The translations under genes were made by a program, and so were the position numbers. The notes under the pieces were generated by a model, which did no database searches, was not told the origin of the DNA, and saw only the letters and a program-made list of their open reading frames with translations. A stretch of DNA of 64,000 nucleotides. Origin: Bacillus sp. FJAT-27445 (GTDB lineage Bacteria > Bacillota > Bacilli > Bacillales > Cytobacillaceae). Shown here piece by piece: positions 51,889-61,814 of this stretch; the stretch's first letter is position 1; each line of letters begins with the position of its first letter. The stretch lies in assembly GCF_001510665.1 (NCBI RefSeq), contig NZ_LMTI01000001.1:749572-813571 (forward strand), given 5' to 3'.

Positions 51889-53767
51889 TTATCCCCTTTC
51901 TCTTCTTAACAGGCCTTAGAATCGATATGCCATAGGGCGGAATATTCATCGTGATGGAAAATGGCTTGCTATGGAAACCTTCCTTCTCTGCCTTTATCGT
52001 CTTTTTATTGATAACTCCAGACCCGCCAAATTCCAGCGCATCGCTGTTCAGGATTTCGCGGTATCGTTCGGGCGCCGGGACTCCTACCCTGTATCCGCTG
52101 TACGCCTGCCAGGTGAAATTGCATACAATAATTAAGAAATCATCATCATTAAATCCTCTCCGTACAAAAGAAAAGACCGATTGCTGATTGTTGTCCGCGT
52201 CAATCCAATCGAAGCCTTCAGGGGAGGAATCAAGCTGATAAAGAGGCTTTGACCGTTTATAAATCTTGTTTAATTCCTTCACAAAGAGGTTCAGTTTCGC
52301 ATGCATCTCATATTCTTGAAGATGCCAATCAATTTCCTCTTTATCCTTCCATTCGGAAAACTGGCCCAGTTCGGTTCCCATAAAGGTCAGCTTCTTTCCC
52401 GGATGGCCAATTTGATAGCCAAGCAAAAGCCTTAACTGAGCAAACTTTTGCCAATAGTCCCCTGGCATTTTATCAAGAAGGGATTTTTTTCCATGAACGA
52501 CCTCATCATGTGAAAATGGCAGAACAAAATTTTCTGTAAAAGCGTACATCAATGAAAAGGTAACCTTGTTATGGTGGTATCTTCTTTGATTAGGGTCGGT
52601 TTCCATGTATTTCAGGATGTCGTTCATCCATCCCATGTTCCACTTGTATGTAAAACCGAGGCCCCCATTCTCAGGAGATTTCGTAACGTTTGGCCAATCA
52701 GTGGAGTCTTCGGCAATCATGAGGATATTCGGGCAAAATGAAGACACCGTGGAATTGAGTTTCTTCAGGAAGGCAATTCCGTGTGGATTAACTTCCTTTT
52801 CTGAATTTGGCCAGTAAATGATGTTTGCAACTGCATCGACACGAAATCCGTCGATGTGATACTTTTCAAGCCAAAAAATAGCGTTTGATACGAGGAAACT
52901 AATAACCTCCGTCTTCCCGAGATCAAAGTTTGCTGTACCCCAAACACTGTTTTCACGATCATTGAGGGTCTTGTATTCATAGGCATAGTCCCCATCAAAC
53001 GAATACAGCCCATGGGCATCCTTGCAAAAGTGGCCTGGAACCCAATCAAGGATAACCCCAATCCCGTTTTGGTGGCATCTATCAACAAAATACATAAAGT
53101 CCTGCGGCGTACCATATCTGCTTGTTATGGAAAAATAGCCTGTCGTCTGATACCCCCAAGAGGCGTCAAGCGGGTGTTCGGTCAAAGGCAGGAGTTCAAT
53201 ATGGGTATAGCCATGCTCGACGACATATGGAACCAGTTCGTCAGCAGCCTGCCTGTATGTAAGGAAAGAACCGTCTTCATCTGCCTTTTTCCACGAACCT
53301 AAATGCACCTCATAAATCGCGGTCGCTTCTTCTTGAGGCACCTTTTTAGACCGTTTCCTCATCCATGCCTGGTCGTTCCATTTGTACCCATCGAGCGGTT
53401 GTACGATGGAAGCGGTGTTTGGCCTTACCTCAGAATAATACGCAAACGGATCGGACTTTAGTTTCTTCTCCCCGGTCGGTACGATTATTTCATATTTATA
53501 GAGTGAACCTGTCATGTCCCGTTCAATAAACAGGACCCATACACCTTCCTTGTTCACCTTATCAAAAATGTATCCCTCTCCATTCCAGCCATTGAAATCA
53601 CCTGCAAGCCTTACTTCGGAAGCATGTGGAGCCCAGACACAAAAACGAGTGTATGTTTGGCCGCCTTCGTTTATGACATGGGCGCCAAAAAGTTCATGGC
53701 TTTTAAAAAGCGCCCCCTCATGAAACAAATGAAGCTGAAACTCGGTTGGATGATGATGATTGACCAT
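51800..53767 (-). CDS. glgB: 1,4-alpha-glucan branching enzyme
   Basis: GH13 branching enzyme, 655 residues: N-terminal CBM48 ([19 protein letters not shown]), [25 protein letters not shown], the nucleophile Asp in [10 protein letters not shown], the acid Glu in [10 protein letters not shown], and [13 protein letters not shown]. After RPVKKRKG it has a ~25-residue basic tail absent from B. subtilis GlgB (627), encoded within the 89-base overlap with glgC. The ATG at 53767 has AGGTG at 6 bases; a GTG three codons upstream is also possible. First gene of the operon. Confidence 0.95.
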   Translation of the reverse strand: MVNHHHPTEFQLHLFHEGALFKSHELFGAHVINEGGQTYTRFCVWAPHASEVRLAGDFNGWNGEGYIFDKVNKEGVWVLFIERDMTGSLYKYEIIVPTGEKKLKSDPFAYYSEVRPNTASIVQPLDGYKWNDQAWMRKRSKKVPQEEATAIYEVHLGSWKKADEDGSFLTYRQAADELVPYVVEHGYTHIELLPLTEHPLDASWGYQTTGYFSITSRYGTPQDFMYFVDRCHQNGIGVILDWVPGHFCKDAHGLYSFDGDYAYEYKTLNDRENSVWGTANFDLGKTEVISFLVSNAIFWLEKYHIDGFRVDAVANIIYWPNSEKEVNPHGIAFLKKLNSTVSSFCPNILMIAEDSTDWPNVTKSPENGGLGFTYKWNMGWMNDILKYMETDPNQRRYHHNKVTFSLMYAFTENFVLPFSHDEVVHGKKSLLDKMPGDYWQKFAQLRLLLGYQIGHPGKKLTFMGTELGQFSEWKDKEEIDWHLQEYEMHAKLNLFVKELNKIYKRSKPLYQLDSSPEGFDWIDADNNQQSVFSFVRRGFNDDDFLIIVCNFTWQAYSGYRVGVPAPERYREILNSDALEFGGSGVINKKTIKAEKEGFHSKPFSITMNIPPYGISILRPVKKRKGINANAKEEDGGHASGRRTGEQAKFTDKRTG

Positions 53768-54051
53768 CCTGTTCACCTGCCTATCCTCTGTAATGTTCTA
53801 CTTTCCAAAAAATTACCTGTATAAACATACTCTAATTTGGTTTCGACACCTTCCGGGCGAAAACCTTTAAAACAGACTGATTATTTATTACTTGTAAAAA
53901 TATGTACCAGGCTGTATTTAGGCAGACCTATTATTATTCCACTAAATCAATCTGTCTAAACGTGGAATAACCGTTTTCCAAAAAGTTCTCATAACATTTT
54001 TATAAGAAAAATATAATTATTGGAGGGAAACGAATCGGGGAGGAGATTGGC

Positions 54052-54963
54052 TTGAAGGGATCGAAGGCATCAGAAAAGTTTTTGCCTGGCCTGATAGAAT
54101 GGGCGGAACTGCTGGAGAATGAGGCGGGCAGAACCCCTTCTATCTCGCCTGGGGATAATCCGAGATACAATTTCAGGGAGGAAGTTTGTTTATTTTTATC
54201 ACAGCTAAACAGCATGAGGGGAAATGAAATTGACTTGTATGAAGCGATCAAACTGGAAAAAACAGCTTGGGAGCTTTACTTGAAGTGGCAGCAACTAAAC
54301 GATGGCATGCAATACAGGCCAGCCACTCCGGATGTATCCGTTCAAGCCGGCAAACATACCCTTCCCCGCCTGCCCTATGGGTATGAGGCTCTTGAACCCT
54401 ATATCAGCAGAAGAATTATGATGCTCCATCATTCCCAGCACCATCAATCGTATGTTGATGGATTAAACAAAGCCGAGAAGGAAATGGAACAAGCGAGGCA
54501 GGAAAACCGTTATGATTTTCTCAAGCACTGGGAAAGGGAAGCAGCATTCCATGGAGCGGGCCACTATCTGCATACGCTTTTTTGGGAAGTGATGGGCCCA
54601 AATGGGGGAGGCAGGCCGGAGCGAAACCTGCTGGCAAGCATAGAAAAAGCATTCGGGTCGTTTGACAAGTTCAAAACCCATTTTTCGGAAGCGGCGAAGA
54701 GGGTTGAAGGATCAGGGTGGGCCATCCTGGTTTGGGCTCCAAGGCCGCGGCGCCTGGAGATCCTTCAGGCTGAAAAACATCAAAACCTTAGCCAGTGGGA
54801 CGTAATCCCTCTCCTTCCGCTAGACGTTTGGGAACATGCCTACTACCTGCAATATGAAAGCAATCGTGGAAAATATGTCGAAAACTGGTGGAATGTTGTA
54901 AATTGGCCTGAAGTGGAGAAAAGATACAATGAAGCACGAAAAATAAAATGGGAACCTTATTAG
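54052..54963 (+). CDS. sodF: Fe/Mn superoxide dismutase, SodF-type
   Basis: Dismutates superoxide in the cytoplasm. The 303-residue protein has an N-terminal extension of ~105 residues, as in B. subtilis SodF, before the dismutase core that starts LPRLPYGYEALEPYISR. Metal ligands are visible in HHSQHHQSYVDGL, HYLHTLFWEVM and the LDVWEHAYYLQY Asp/His pair. TTG start at 54052 with GGGGAGGAG upstream. Divergent from the glg operon. Confidence 0.88.
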   Translation: MKGSKASEKFLPGLIEWAELLENEAGRTPSISPGDNPRYNFREEVCLFLSQLNSMRGNEIDLYEAIKLEKTAWELYLKWQQLNDGMQYRPATPDVSVQAGKHTLPRLPYGYEALEPYISRRIMMLHHSQHHQSYVDGLNKAEKEMEQARQENRYDFLKHWEREAAFHGAGHYLHTLFWEVMGPNGGGRPERNLLASIEKAFGSFDKFKTHFSEAAKRVEGSGWAILVWAPRPRRLEILQAEKHQNLSQWDVIPLLPLDVWEHAYYLQYESNRGKYVENWWNVVNWPEVEKRYNEARKIKWEPY

Positions 54964-55057
54964 AAAAAACCCCTTAGGTTGGTAGCAGGATTGTTAGAAA
55001 AACCGGCTTAAATAGCCCAAAAAGTGCTCCGCTATTTTCTTTTTCACCTTTTTCGGG

Positions 55058-55205
55058 TATAATGGACTAAATGAGACAAATGAAAAAAGGCCGTGCATGT
55101 TGCAGCATGCTCCGGCCCTTAACCGACGGTTCCCGGTAGTGGAATCGGGAATAAAGCAAAACCCGCCTCTTATGCTTGCCGGCTCAAGGGTGGGTTATTT
55201 TTTTT
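55058..55205 (+). ncRNA. Antisense RNA (candidate antitoxin) of the type I toxin
   Basis: A -10 TATAAT at 55058-55063 would start a plus-strand RNA near 55070. It ends at a terminator AACCCGCC/GGTGGGTT (55160-55167 with 55089-type pairing at 55189-55196) followed by eight T residues (to 55205). The ~135-base RNA is complementary to the 3' end of the toxin ORF and its 3' untranslated region, the layout of BsrG/SR4-type pairs. Confidence 0.6.
55083..55117 (-). terminator. Terminator of the toxin mRNA
   Basis: GGCCG-T-GCATG (55089-55099) pairs with CATGC-TC-CGGCC (55106-55117). The minus strand continues with TTTTTT. Confidence 0.75.
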
Positions 55206-55278
55206 GGTTTACTGACAGTACGGCTACGATTAGGCTTGCAAACGAGATCGCTAGCATTAGGCCCTGGAAAACTGTCAT
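55195..55278 (-). CDS. Holin-like type I toxin (27 aa)
   Basis: Peptide of 27 residues: MTVFQGLMLAISFAS, a hydrophobic LIVAVLSV stretch and a basic NQKK end, the pattern of the putative holin-like toxin family (TxpA/BsrG/YonT-like). AAGGGGGTGA lies about 8 bases before the ATG. The GGGG of this site can pair with CCCC just upstream, so translation may be partly masked. A minus-strand promoter, a terminator and a convergent antisense RNA surround it. Toxicity is inferred from family features. Confidence 0.75.
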   Translation of the reverse strand: MTVFQGLMLAISFASLIVAVLSVNQKK

Positions 55279-55344
55279 TAGGCATCACCCCCTTTCGCGG
55301 GGAGTGTTCGTGCCCACCCTTAAAAGAACCGCCGATTAGTTTAA

Positions 55345-55353
55345 TTATATCAT
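55345..55353 (-). promoter_or_regulatory. Extended -10 promoter of the toxin gene
   Basis: On the minus strand TGATATAAT (TGn extended -10) occupies about 55345-55353. Transcription would begin near 55338, giving a ~255-nt mRNA ending at 55085. Confidence 0.55.
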
Positions 55354-55395
55354 ATCTTTCTACTATTTACGAACATAAGTTCGGTATTTTACCCA

Positions 55396-57996
55396 CTAAT
55401 GCCAAAATTTTCTCCTGCGTTTCCATCCTTTTCTCACGCTGTTACTACCTTTTTTTTGCTCCGAATGGCAATTGTCGCATATTGGATATGCAAAATCAGC
55501 GGGAAGTGATTTCCTGCAATTCCTGCATTTTTTCGCCTGGTTTTTTGAGACATTTTTCAACTCCTCGTGAACCCTGTCGCTAACCTGCTCACGAATCCTC
55601 TCCCAATATACCGCCTCAGTCCGTTTGCCGAGTTTGTATAGAAAGAGAAGATGAAGCCCAATTGCCTTATACGTCAATTCAATTTCTTCCAGGCTGCGGT
55701 TTTTCAGCTGCGGCTCCGGCAGTTCCCTTCCCTCGGCAATTGCCTCCATTGTTTCAAGCCATTGCCCTGTCAGTTCGGGCTCCTTTGCGGAAAAGGGCAA
55801 ATGAAGGTAGCCATACAGTTCCATCATTGGAAATCGTGACTCGATCAAAGTTCCTTCAATGAGTTCATACCTGCTTCGTTCCTCGGCCAGTTCCGCCTTT
55901 TTCGTTCCAGGAGGGCTTTTGTATTTACCCCATAGTTCAAAAAAATCACCCAGGCTGCGGCTATGCCTTTGGAATCGTTCGAAAATTGCGCTCGTAGGAG
56001 CGATTGCAAAGACGCTCACAGGCTGGTCCTCAGCTTCAAGAAGCTTCTCCATTCGCGGAATATCCGAAACAAAGGCAACCCTGCCAGTATTGTAAATTCC
56101 TTTTCGTCCAGCCCTCCCCGCAATTTGTTTAATTTCCTGCGAGGTTAGCCTCCTTCTAGACGTTCCATCAAACTTCTCATTTTCAAGAAAAACAATTCTC
56201 CGGATCGGTAGGTTCAACCCCATGCCAATTGCATCCGTCGACACAACCATATCCGTTTCCCCAGAACTAAAAAGCTGCATCTGTTTTTTTCTCGTCTCTG
56301 GCGGCATGCTTCCGTAAATCATGCTAACCTTATGCCCATTCCCCTGAAGAACTGCCGCGGTAGCCAATACCTGCCTTCGTGAGAAACAAATCAGCGCATC
56401 GCCTTTCCTGGATTTTTTAAGAGAAAATTCTTGCTCTTCGACCTTTAGGGGGATATCCCGCCGATATTCTTTAAGCTCATAACGCGCATTTCCAAGAAGC
56501 TGGATTAACATGTTTTTAATGTTTTTGCTCCCAATAATATGAACCTCTTTTGCATTCGCTTTTGTTATGGCCCTGTACCAGGAAAAACCGCGGTCCCTGT
56601 CCGCGAGCATTTGGGCCTCATCGATAATAGCAACCTCATAATAATCCTTTTCATGGAACATCTCGACTGTACAGGCAACATGGCTAGCTCCCGGCTCCAG
56701 CTTTTCTTCTTCCCCTGTTTTAAGCGAACATGGAACACCATCCGCATTCAGCCTATCGTATACTTCAAGTGCAAGAAGGCGGAGAGGAGCGAGATAAATA
56801 CCGCTTCCGGCGTTTTTCATCGCTTCAAGTGCATGGTGGGTTTTCCCGGTATTCGTCTCGCCGATATGGAGGACATAGTTGGCTTGCCGTCTTTCCGCAT
56901 GCTGGTATTCACTTCCAAATACATACTCAAGCATCCGCTGTTCTTCTGCCGCCCTCCGTTCCTCCTCAGCCCTTTCCTCTGCAAGCCGTTTTTCGGCTTT
57001 TGCCAAGTCGGACTCATAGATAGCCTTGTGGGCTTCCTCATTAAAGGGAATGGGAGCCAGCTTAAAAAGGTCTTCAAGATATTCATCGGAAATCCGTGCC
57101 AGAAAATCTTCAGCAAGCTCCTCTGCCATCCCCGAAACAAACAAGGCTAAATTGTTTTCATCGTTATCGTCCAGTCCTAGCTGAACGTATTCATCGAAGG
57201 CTTCCTTTGGCAAATTTTCCGTAACCAGCCTTGCTGAATTTCTAAGGATCCCACTATTTATGGCCCGTTCATATTCATAAAAGTATGTTTCGTATTCAAA
57301 AAACACCCGTCCACGATAGATGGTCTTATGAATCTCGCCCGTCAGTTCCTGAAAGAATTCTCCAGCCCTAAGATATGAATTCAAATCGAATAAACCTTGA
57401 TTCAATAGTTTTTCTTCAAGGGCAAAGGTATCAACTTTCTTAAATTTCGTCCTTGTTTTGAAATCGTTAGCCAGCTTTTCAGCAACCTCGTGCCTTGTGT
57501 ACAAATATAATAGCAATTCTTTGTCCCTTAGTATCTCTTGGGCGGCCATGTTGATCGAGTGAAGGAGCGCAGCCCTAGCTTCTACCTTTCTCTCGGCTTC
57601 CTTCCGCTCTTTAAAACGGGCCCTCGCAACTTTGTATGTTTCCTCCCATTTCCCGTTTGCTTGCATTTCTTCAAGAATCCACCCTACTGTGTTAAATGGG
57701 GAAAAAGCTCTCATTTCATTCCTGAAAAGGTGATTGACCAGCTTCCGTTCAACCCCCTCGGTTTCATATCCTTTTTTATCAAGGAAATCCTTTTTCGCTA
57801 TCCTGGACACACTGTTTGTCACTTTATTCAGCCAGACATTCAGCCAAAGCTGTTCAATATAGGAGTTTCTCTCCTTCAAATAATGATGAAGTTCAGGCAG
57901 CGAATCACGGTCCTCTAAATACGAAGTAATATCTTCTGTTAATTTTCTTTTTGTATTCTTAACCGCCTCTGCATGGGCAGCCAGTATGTCATCCAT
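55396..57996 (-). CDS. Suv3-like ATP-dependent RNA helicase
   Basis: SF2 helicase of 866 residues. A helical N-terminal region (1-370, ending in a Glu/Arg-rich coiled coil) precedes Walker A GETNTGKTHHAL, GIYLAPLRLLALE (Ia), DEAQM (II, as in mitochondrial Suv3), ICFSRRQVLATA (IV), VVSTDAIGMGLNLPIRRIVF and QIAGRAGRKG (VI). The C-terminus has a zinc-ribbon-like CRNC...CDNC and a basic tail. The Suv3 family unwinds RNA with exonucleases; a bacillar partner such as PNPase is only a guess. AAAGGGG lies 8 bases before the ATG at 57996. Confidence 0.82.
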   Translation of the reverse strand: MDDILAAHAEAVKNTKRKLTEDITSYLEDRDSLPELHHYLKERNSYIEQLWLNVWLNKVTNSVSRIAKKDFLDKKGYETEGVERKLVNHLFRNEMRAFSPFNTVGWILEEMQANGKWEETYKVARARFKERKEAERKVEARAALLHSINMAAQEILRDKELLLYLYTRHEVAEKLANDFKTRTKFKKVDTFALEEKLLNQGLFDLNSYLRAGEFFQELTGEIHKTIYRGRVFFEYETYFYEYERAINSGILRNSARLVTENLPKEAFDEYVQLGLDDNDENNLALFVSGMAEELAEDFLARISDEYLEDLFKLAPIPFNEEAHKAIYESDLAKAEKRLAEERAEEERRAAEEQRMLEYVFGSEYQHAERRQANYVLHIGETNTGKTHHALEAMKNAGSGIYLAPLRLLALEVYDRLNADGVPCSLKTGEEEKLEPGASHVACTVEMFHEKDYYEVAIIDEAQMLADRDRGFSWYRAITKANAKEVHIIGSKNIKNMLIQLLGNARYELKEYRRDIPLKVEEQEFSLKKSRKGDALICFSRRQVLATAAVLQGNGHKVSMIYGSMPPETRKKQMQLFSSGETDMVVSTDAIGMGLNLPIRRIVFLENEKFDGTSRRRLTSQEIKQIAGRAGRKGIYNTGRVAFVSDIPRMEKLLEAEDQPVSVFAIAPTSAIFERFQRHSRSLGDFFELWGKYKSPPGTKKAELAEERSRYELIEGTLIESRFPMMELYGYLHLPFSAKEPELTGQWLETMEAIAEGRELPEPQLKNRSLEEIELTYKAIGLHLLFLYKLGKRTEAVYWERIREQVSDRVHEELKNVSKNQAKKCRNCRKSLPADFAYPICDNCHSEQKKGSNSVRKGWKRRRKFWH

Positions 57997-58112
57997 ATTA
58001 AAACCCCTTTGCAACTTACGCTTTAAGTTGTATTTATATTGCCCTTATCCGATTTTACTATAGAAAAAGGAACCAACCATAATGATTGGTTCCTTCCTTA
58101 CATTTCAAACTT

Positions 58113-58790
58113 TTAGGCTGTTCCATTTGTTTTTGCATGCTTGGCCTTTATCAACCTGCCAGTTAAAATGACAGCGACCACAACGAGAAGTTCAAACCCG
58201 TATTTAATAAACGGGTTGGCAAAAAACTCATTTAAGAAGGGTTCGCTCACAATCATTTTTGAAGCAGTCCAGGCAAGTACAGCAGCACCAATTGTGATAA
58301 TAATAGGGAACCTGTCAACCCATTTGAGGATAAGCGTGCTTCCCCAGACCACGATTGGTATTGAAATAAGAAGGCCAAGGACGACGAGCACAAAGTTCCC
58401 GTGGGCCGCACCCGCGACTGCCAGGACATTGTCGAGGCCCATCAAGGCATCTGCGATGATGATTGTCCTGATGGCAGCCCAAAAGCTATCTCCGGCTTTG
58501 ACGTCATGCCCTTTCTCATCGACAAGAAGCTTAACGGCAATCCATACGAGCAAAACCCCGCCAATCAGCAAAAGTCCCGGTATTTTTAAAAGCCAGACAA
58601 CAATTAGAGTGGCCAATGACCGGATTATGATTGCGCCCGCGGTTCCCCACAGAATTACCTTCGTTTGTTGATTTTTCGGTAAATTCCTTGCGGCCAGCCC
58701 GATGACAATCGCGTTGTCACCCGCCAGCACCAAGTCAATCATCACGATTGCCATGAGCGCACTTAAAAATTCCATTGAAAAAAATTCCAT
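58113..58790 (-). CDS. TerC-family membrane protein (YjbE-like)
   Basis: Integral membrane protein of 225 residues, TerC family: DLVLAGDNAIVIGLAARNLP in the first span and DALMGLDNVLAVAGAAHGN in the middle carry the acidic residues typical of these metal exporters. About seven hydrophobic segments. TerC proteins of bacilli export or deliver Mn2+, which fits the yybP-ykoY riboswitch in its leader. Two ATGs (58790, 58775) follow the AGGAGGAAGAAGGA site; the first is used. Confidence 0.88.
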   Translation of the reverse strand: MEFFSMEFLSALMAIVMIDLVLAGDNAIVIGLAARNLPKNQQTKVILWGTAGAIIIRSLATLIVVWLLKIPGLLLIGGVLLVWIAVKLLVDEKGHDVKAGDSFWAAIRTIIIADALMGLDNVLAVAGAAHGNFVLVVLGLLISIPIVVWGSTLILKWVDRFPIIITIGAAVLAWTASKMIVSEPFLNEFFANPFIKYGFELLVVVAVILTGRLIKAKHAKTNGTA

Positions 58791-58916
58791 TCCTTCTTCC
58801 TCCTTTGTTGACTCGTGCAGCTATTTTTGAAATTATTCTGCCCTGCCGGACCGCTTAAGATTTATGCGAAATTAATTCGCATCCCACCCGCTGCTAGCAA
58901 CCGGTCATTTAAAAGA

Positions 58917-58945
58917 AAGAGCCCCTGCCGAGTGGCAAGGGCCCT
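58917..58945. terminator. Second terminator hairpin of the TerC leader
   Basis: GCCCCTGCC and GGCAAGGGC form a 9-bp stem with one wobble. The minus strand continues TTTCTTTT and the plus strand TTTTT. It follows the riboswitch terminator in tandem. Confidence 0.65.
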
Positions 58946-58953
58946 TTTTGGAC

Positions 58954-58988
58954 AAAAAAGACCCTTACCCTTTGACAGGTAAAGGTCT
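58954..58988 (-). terminator. Riboswitch expression-platform terminator
   Basis: On the minus strand AGACCTTTACC pairs with GGTAAGGGTCT and is followed by TTTTTT. The AAGACC 5' arm is also part of the aptamer, so metal binding can compete with it. Confidence 0.75.
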
Positions 58989-59075
58989 TGCTAACAACAT
59001 GGCTGCTGCCAACAAAGCCGGAGGCTGTGCCCCGAAATGACGACTTTGCTGTAAAAGCTACTCCCCTTTAAGCTA
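58982..59075 (-). promoter_or_regulatory. yybP-ykoY manganese riboswitch
   Basis: The minus strand has the aptamer landmarks AAAGGGGAGTAGC (59071-59059 region), CAGCAAAGTCGTC, CATTTCGGGGC, CAGCCTCCGGCTTTGTTGGC and GCAAGACC, as in the Mn2+-sensing yybP-ykoY class. A terminator overlaps its 3' end. The next gene is TerC-family, the usual target. Binding Mn2+ would favour read-through. Confidence 0.8.
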
Positions 59076-59144
59076 ATCCTATAAGATACGAAAATAATAA
59101 ACTATTTTTACGTAAATAGCAAGCAGGAGCGATAAGTGCTGCCA

Positions 59145-61814
59145 TTACGAGTGAAGGACAGGCTCCTCCATTGGCTTTCCGTGGCGGATTGTTGCCTGTG
59201 CGGCGGCAAGTCTCGCTAACGGAACACGGAATGGTGAACAGCTGACATAATTCAGACCCATCCTGAAACAGAAGTCAATTGAGCTTTTCTCTCCGCCATG
59301 CTCACCGCAAATACCAGTTTTAAGCGTCGGCTTTGTTTTGCGGCCGAGTTTCACGGCCATTTCAACAAGCTTGCCAACCCCGTTCTGGTCAAGGACGGCA
59401 AACGGATTTTCAGGCAGCACTTTCCTCTCGATATAGGTTTGCAGGAATTTCCCTTCAGCGTCATCCCGGCTGTATCCAAAGGTTGTCTGAGTGAGGTCAT
59501 TCGTGCCAAAGGAGAAGAAATCAGCTTCGGATGCAATTTCATCCGCTGTAAGGGCAGCCCTTGGAATTTCAATCATCGTACCAACAGTATATGCAAATTC
59601 CCTGCCGGTTTCTTCTTTTATTAATCCAGCCGCATCAATCACAAGCTGGCGCATATCCCTGAGCTCATGGACATGGCCAACGAGCGGTATCATGATTTCA
59701 GGCTGTACGTTTATTCCTTTTGCCGCTACCGATGCGGCTGCGTAGAATATCGCTTTTACCTGCATCGTATAGATTTCAGGGTTGATCATCCCAAGCCGGC
59801 AGCCCCTATGGCCAAGCATCGGGTTGAACTCTTCAAGCTGGCGCACCTTCCTAAGCATTAGCTCTTTTTCCCTAAGTTCAGGAGAGTTCGGTTCAAGTAT
59901 TTGCAGCTTCGTTATTTCGACAAGCAATTCCTCTTTATTAGGCATGAATTCATGGAGCGGCGGATCTAGAAGCCTGATGGTTACAGGAAGCTCTTTCATT
60001 ACTTCAAAGATACCTTCAAAATCACCCTGCTGCATTGGCAAAAGCTTTTCAAGCGCGGCACTCCGTTCTTCAAAACTTTCCGATAAAATCATCTCCCGGA
60101 CAATCGGCACCCTTACAGCATCCATGAACATATGCTCCGTCCTGACGAGGCCGACGCCTTCAGCGCCAAATTCTAACGCTTTTTTCGCATCATCCGGATT
60201 GTCCGCGTTTGCCCTGACTGATAAGCTGCGGGTTTCATCAGCCCACGTAAGCAATAATTTGAACTCATCCGACAGTTCTGGTTCGATCATCGGGATTTCC
60301 CCAACCATAACTTCCCCTGTGCTGCCGTCAATTGTGATGACGTCCCCGTAGTTTACGACAGTTTCTCCGGCTGAAAACTTCCTGTTCTTAACATCAATCT
60401 TCAACGCTTCACAGCCGCAAACGCAGGCCTTGCCCATTCCCCTTGCGACTACCGCGGCATGGCTTGTCATTCCGCCCCTGCTTGTTACGATAGCCTGTGC
60501 TGCGATGATCCCATGGATATCATCGGGCGTCGTTTCTGGACGGACAAGGATAACCTTTTTTCCTTCCTTCGCGAGAATTTCAGCTTCATCCGCTTCGAAA
60601 ACCACGATGCCAGTCGCGGCACCCGGTGAAGCAGGGAGCCCTTTCGCAATGCGGATACGTTCAAATTTATCATCAATCCTGCGGTGTAAAAGCTGGTTCA
60701 ACTGATCGGGATCAACACGCAGAAGCGCTTCCTGCCTGGAAATAAACCCTTCATCCACCATTTCAACCGCAATCCTGATCGCAGCCTGCGCTGTCCTCTT
60801 GCCAGTACGGGTCTGGAGGATATATAAGTGCCCTTTTTCAACAGTGAATTCAATATCCTGCATATCAAGATAATGCTTCTCGAGCTTTTCGCATGTTTCC
60901 GCAAACTGTCTGTAAACAGCTGGCATTTCTTCCTTCAGTGTCGAGATTGGCTGCGGTGTTCGGATTCCCGCAACAACGTCCTCGCCTTGTGCATTGATCA
61001 GATACTCACCGTATAATACCGCTTCTCCAGTTGAAGGGTTACGCGTAAACGCAACGCCAGTTCCTGAATCATCGCCCATATTACCAAAAACCATGCTCTG
61101 GATATTAACAGCTGTTCCAAGATGGTCAGGTATCTTATTAAGACGTCTGTAAACAATCGCCCGCTGGTTGTTCCAGGAATTGAAAACAGCATTGATTGAC
61201 AGGAATAGTTGTTCTTTTGGGTCCTGCGGGAATGGTTTACGTGTATGCTTCTCCACAAGTTTCTTATAGCCTTCAATTACTTCTGCCCAGTCCTCTGCCT
61301 TCATTTCCGGGTCAGAGGAATACCCTTTGCTTGTTCGTACTTCCTCAAGGAACTGTTCGAAAAAGAAAACATCCACATCAAGGACGACATTACTGAACAT
61401 TTGGATAAACCTTCTGTAGGAATCATAAACAAAACGTGGATTGTTCGTTAGTTCGGCCATCCCTTCAGCTGTTTCATCATTCAACCCGAGATTCAGGATT
61501 GTATCCATCATTCCCGGCATTGAAAACATCGACCCTGAGCGGACAGAAACGAGCAATGGATTGGTCGGATCGCCTAGTTTTTTGCCCATTTTGGCTTCAA
61601 GGCTTTCAAGCGCTTCTAATACCTGTGCGACAACCTCAGCTGGGAGTGATTCGCCTGCTTCGTAATAAGCATTGCATGCCTCAGTGGAAATGGTGAAGCC
61701 AAATGGCACCGGCAGCCCAATTCTAGTCATTTCGGCGAGGTTGGCCCCCTTACCGCCAAGCAATTCCTTCATTTCGCTATTTCCTTCATTGAACAAATAA
61801 ACAAATTTTTTCAT
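59145..61814 (-). CDS. ppdK: Pyruvate, phosphate dikinase
   Basis: Interconverts pyruvate and phosphoenolpyruvate (ATP, Pi). 889 residues: N-terminal nucleotide-binding domain (GGKGANLAEMTRIGLPVPFGF), the phosphohistidine in SRGGMTSHAAVVARGMGK (about 455), and the C-terminal PEP/pyruvate barrel with GAEGVGLVRTEHMF, SFGTNDLTQTTFGYSRDD and the catalytic Cys in TGICGEHGGEKSS. AAAGGAG lies 9 bases before the ATG, which overlaps the regulator gene by 4 bases. Confidence 0.97.
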   Translation of the reverse strand: MKKFVYLFNEGNSEMKELLGGKGANLAEMTRIGLPVPFGFTISTEACNAYYEAGESLPAEVVAQVLEALESLEAKMGKKLGDPTNPLLVSVRSGSMFSMPGMMDTILNLGLNDETAEGMAELTNNPRFVYDSYRRFIQMFSNVVLDVDVFFFEQFLEEVRTSKGYSSDPEMKAEDWAEVIEGYKKLVEKHTRKPFPQDPKEQLFLSINAVFNSWNNQRAIVYRRLNKIPDHLGTAVNIQSMVFGNMGDDSGTGVAFTRNPSTGEAVLYGEYLINAQGEDVVAGIRTPQPISTLKEEMPAVYRQFAETCEKLEKHYLDMQDIEFTVEKGHLYILQTRTGKRTAQAAIRIAVEMVDEGFISRQEALLRVDPDQLNQLLHRRIDDKFERIRIAKGLPASPGAATGIVVFEADEAEILAKEGKKVILVRPETTPDDIHGIIAAQAIVTSRGGMTSHAAVVARGMGKACVCGCEALKIDVKNRKFSAGETVVNYGDVITIDGSTGEVMVGEIPMIEPELSDEFKLLLTWADETRSLSVRANADNPDDAKKALEFGAEGVGLVRTEHMFMDAVRVPIVREMILSESFEERSAALEKLLPMQQGDFEGIFEVMKELPVTIRLLDPPLHEFMPNKEELLVEITKLQILEPNSPELREKELMLRKVRQLEEFNPMLGHRGCRLGMINPEIYTMQVKAIFYAAASVAAKGINVQPEIMIPLVGHVHELRDMRQLVIDAAGLIKEETGREFAYTVGTMIEIPRAALTADEIASEADFFSFGTNDLTQTTFGYSRDDAEGKFLQTYIERKVLPENPFAVLDQNGVGKLVEMAVKLGRKTKPTLKTGICGEHGGEKSSIDFCFRMGLNYVSCSPFRVPLARLAAAQATIRHGKPMEEPVLHS

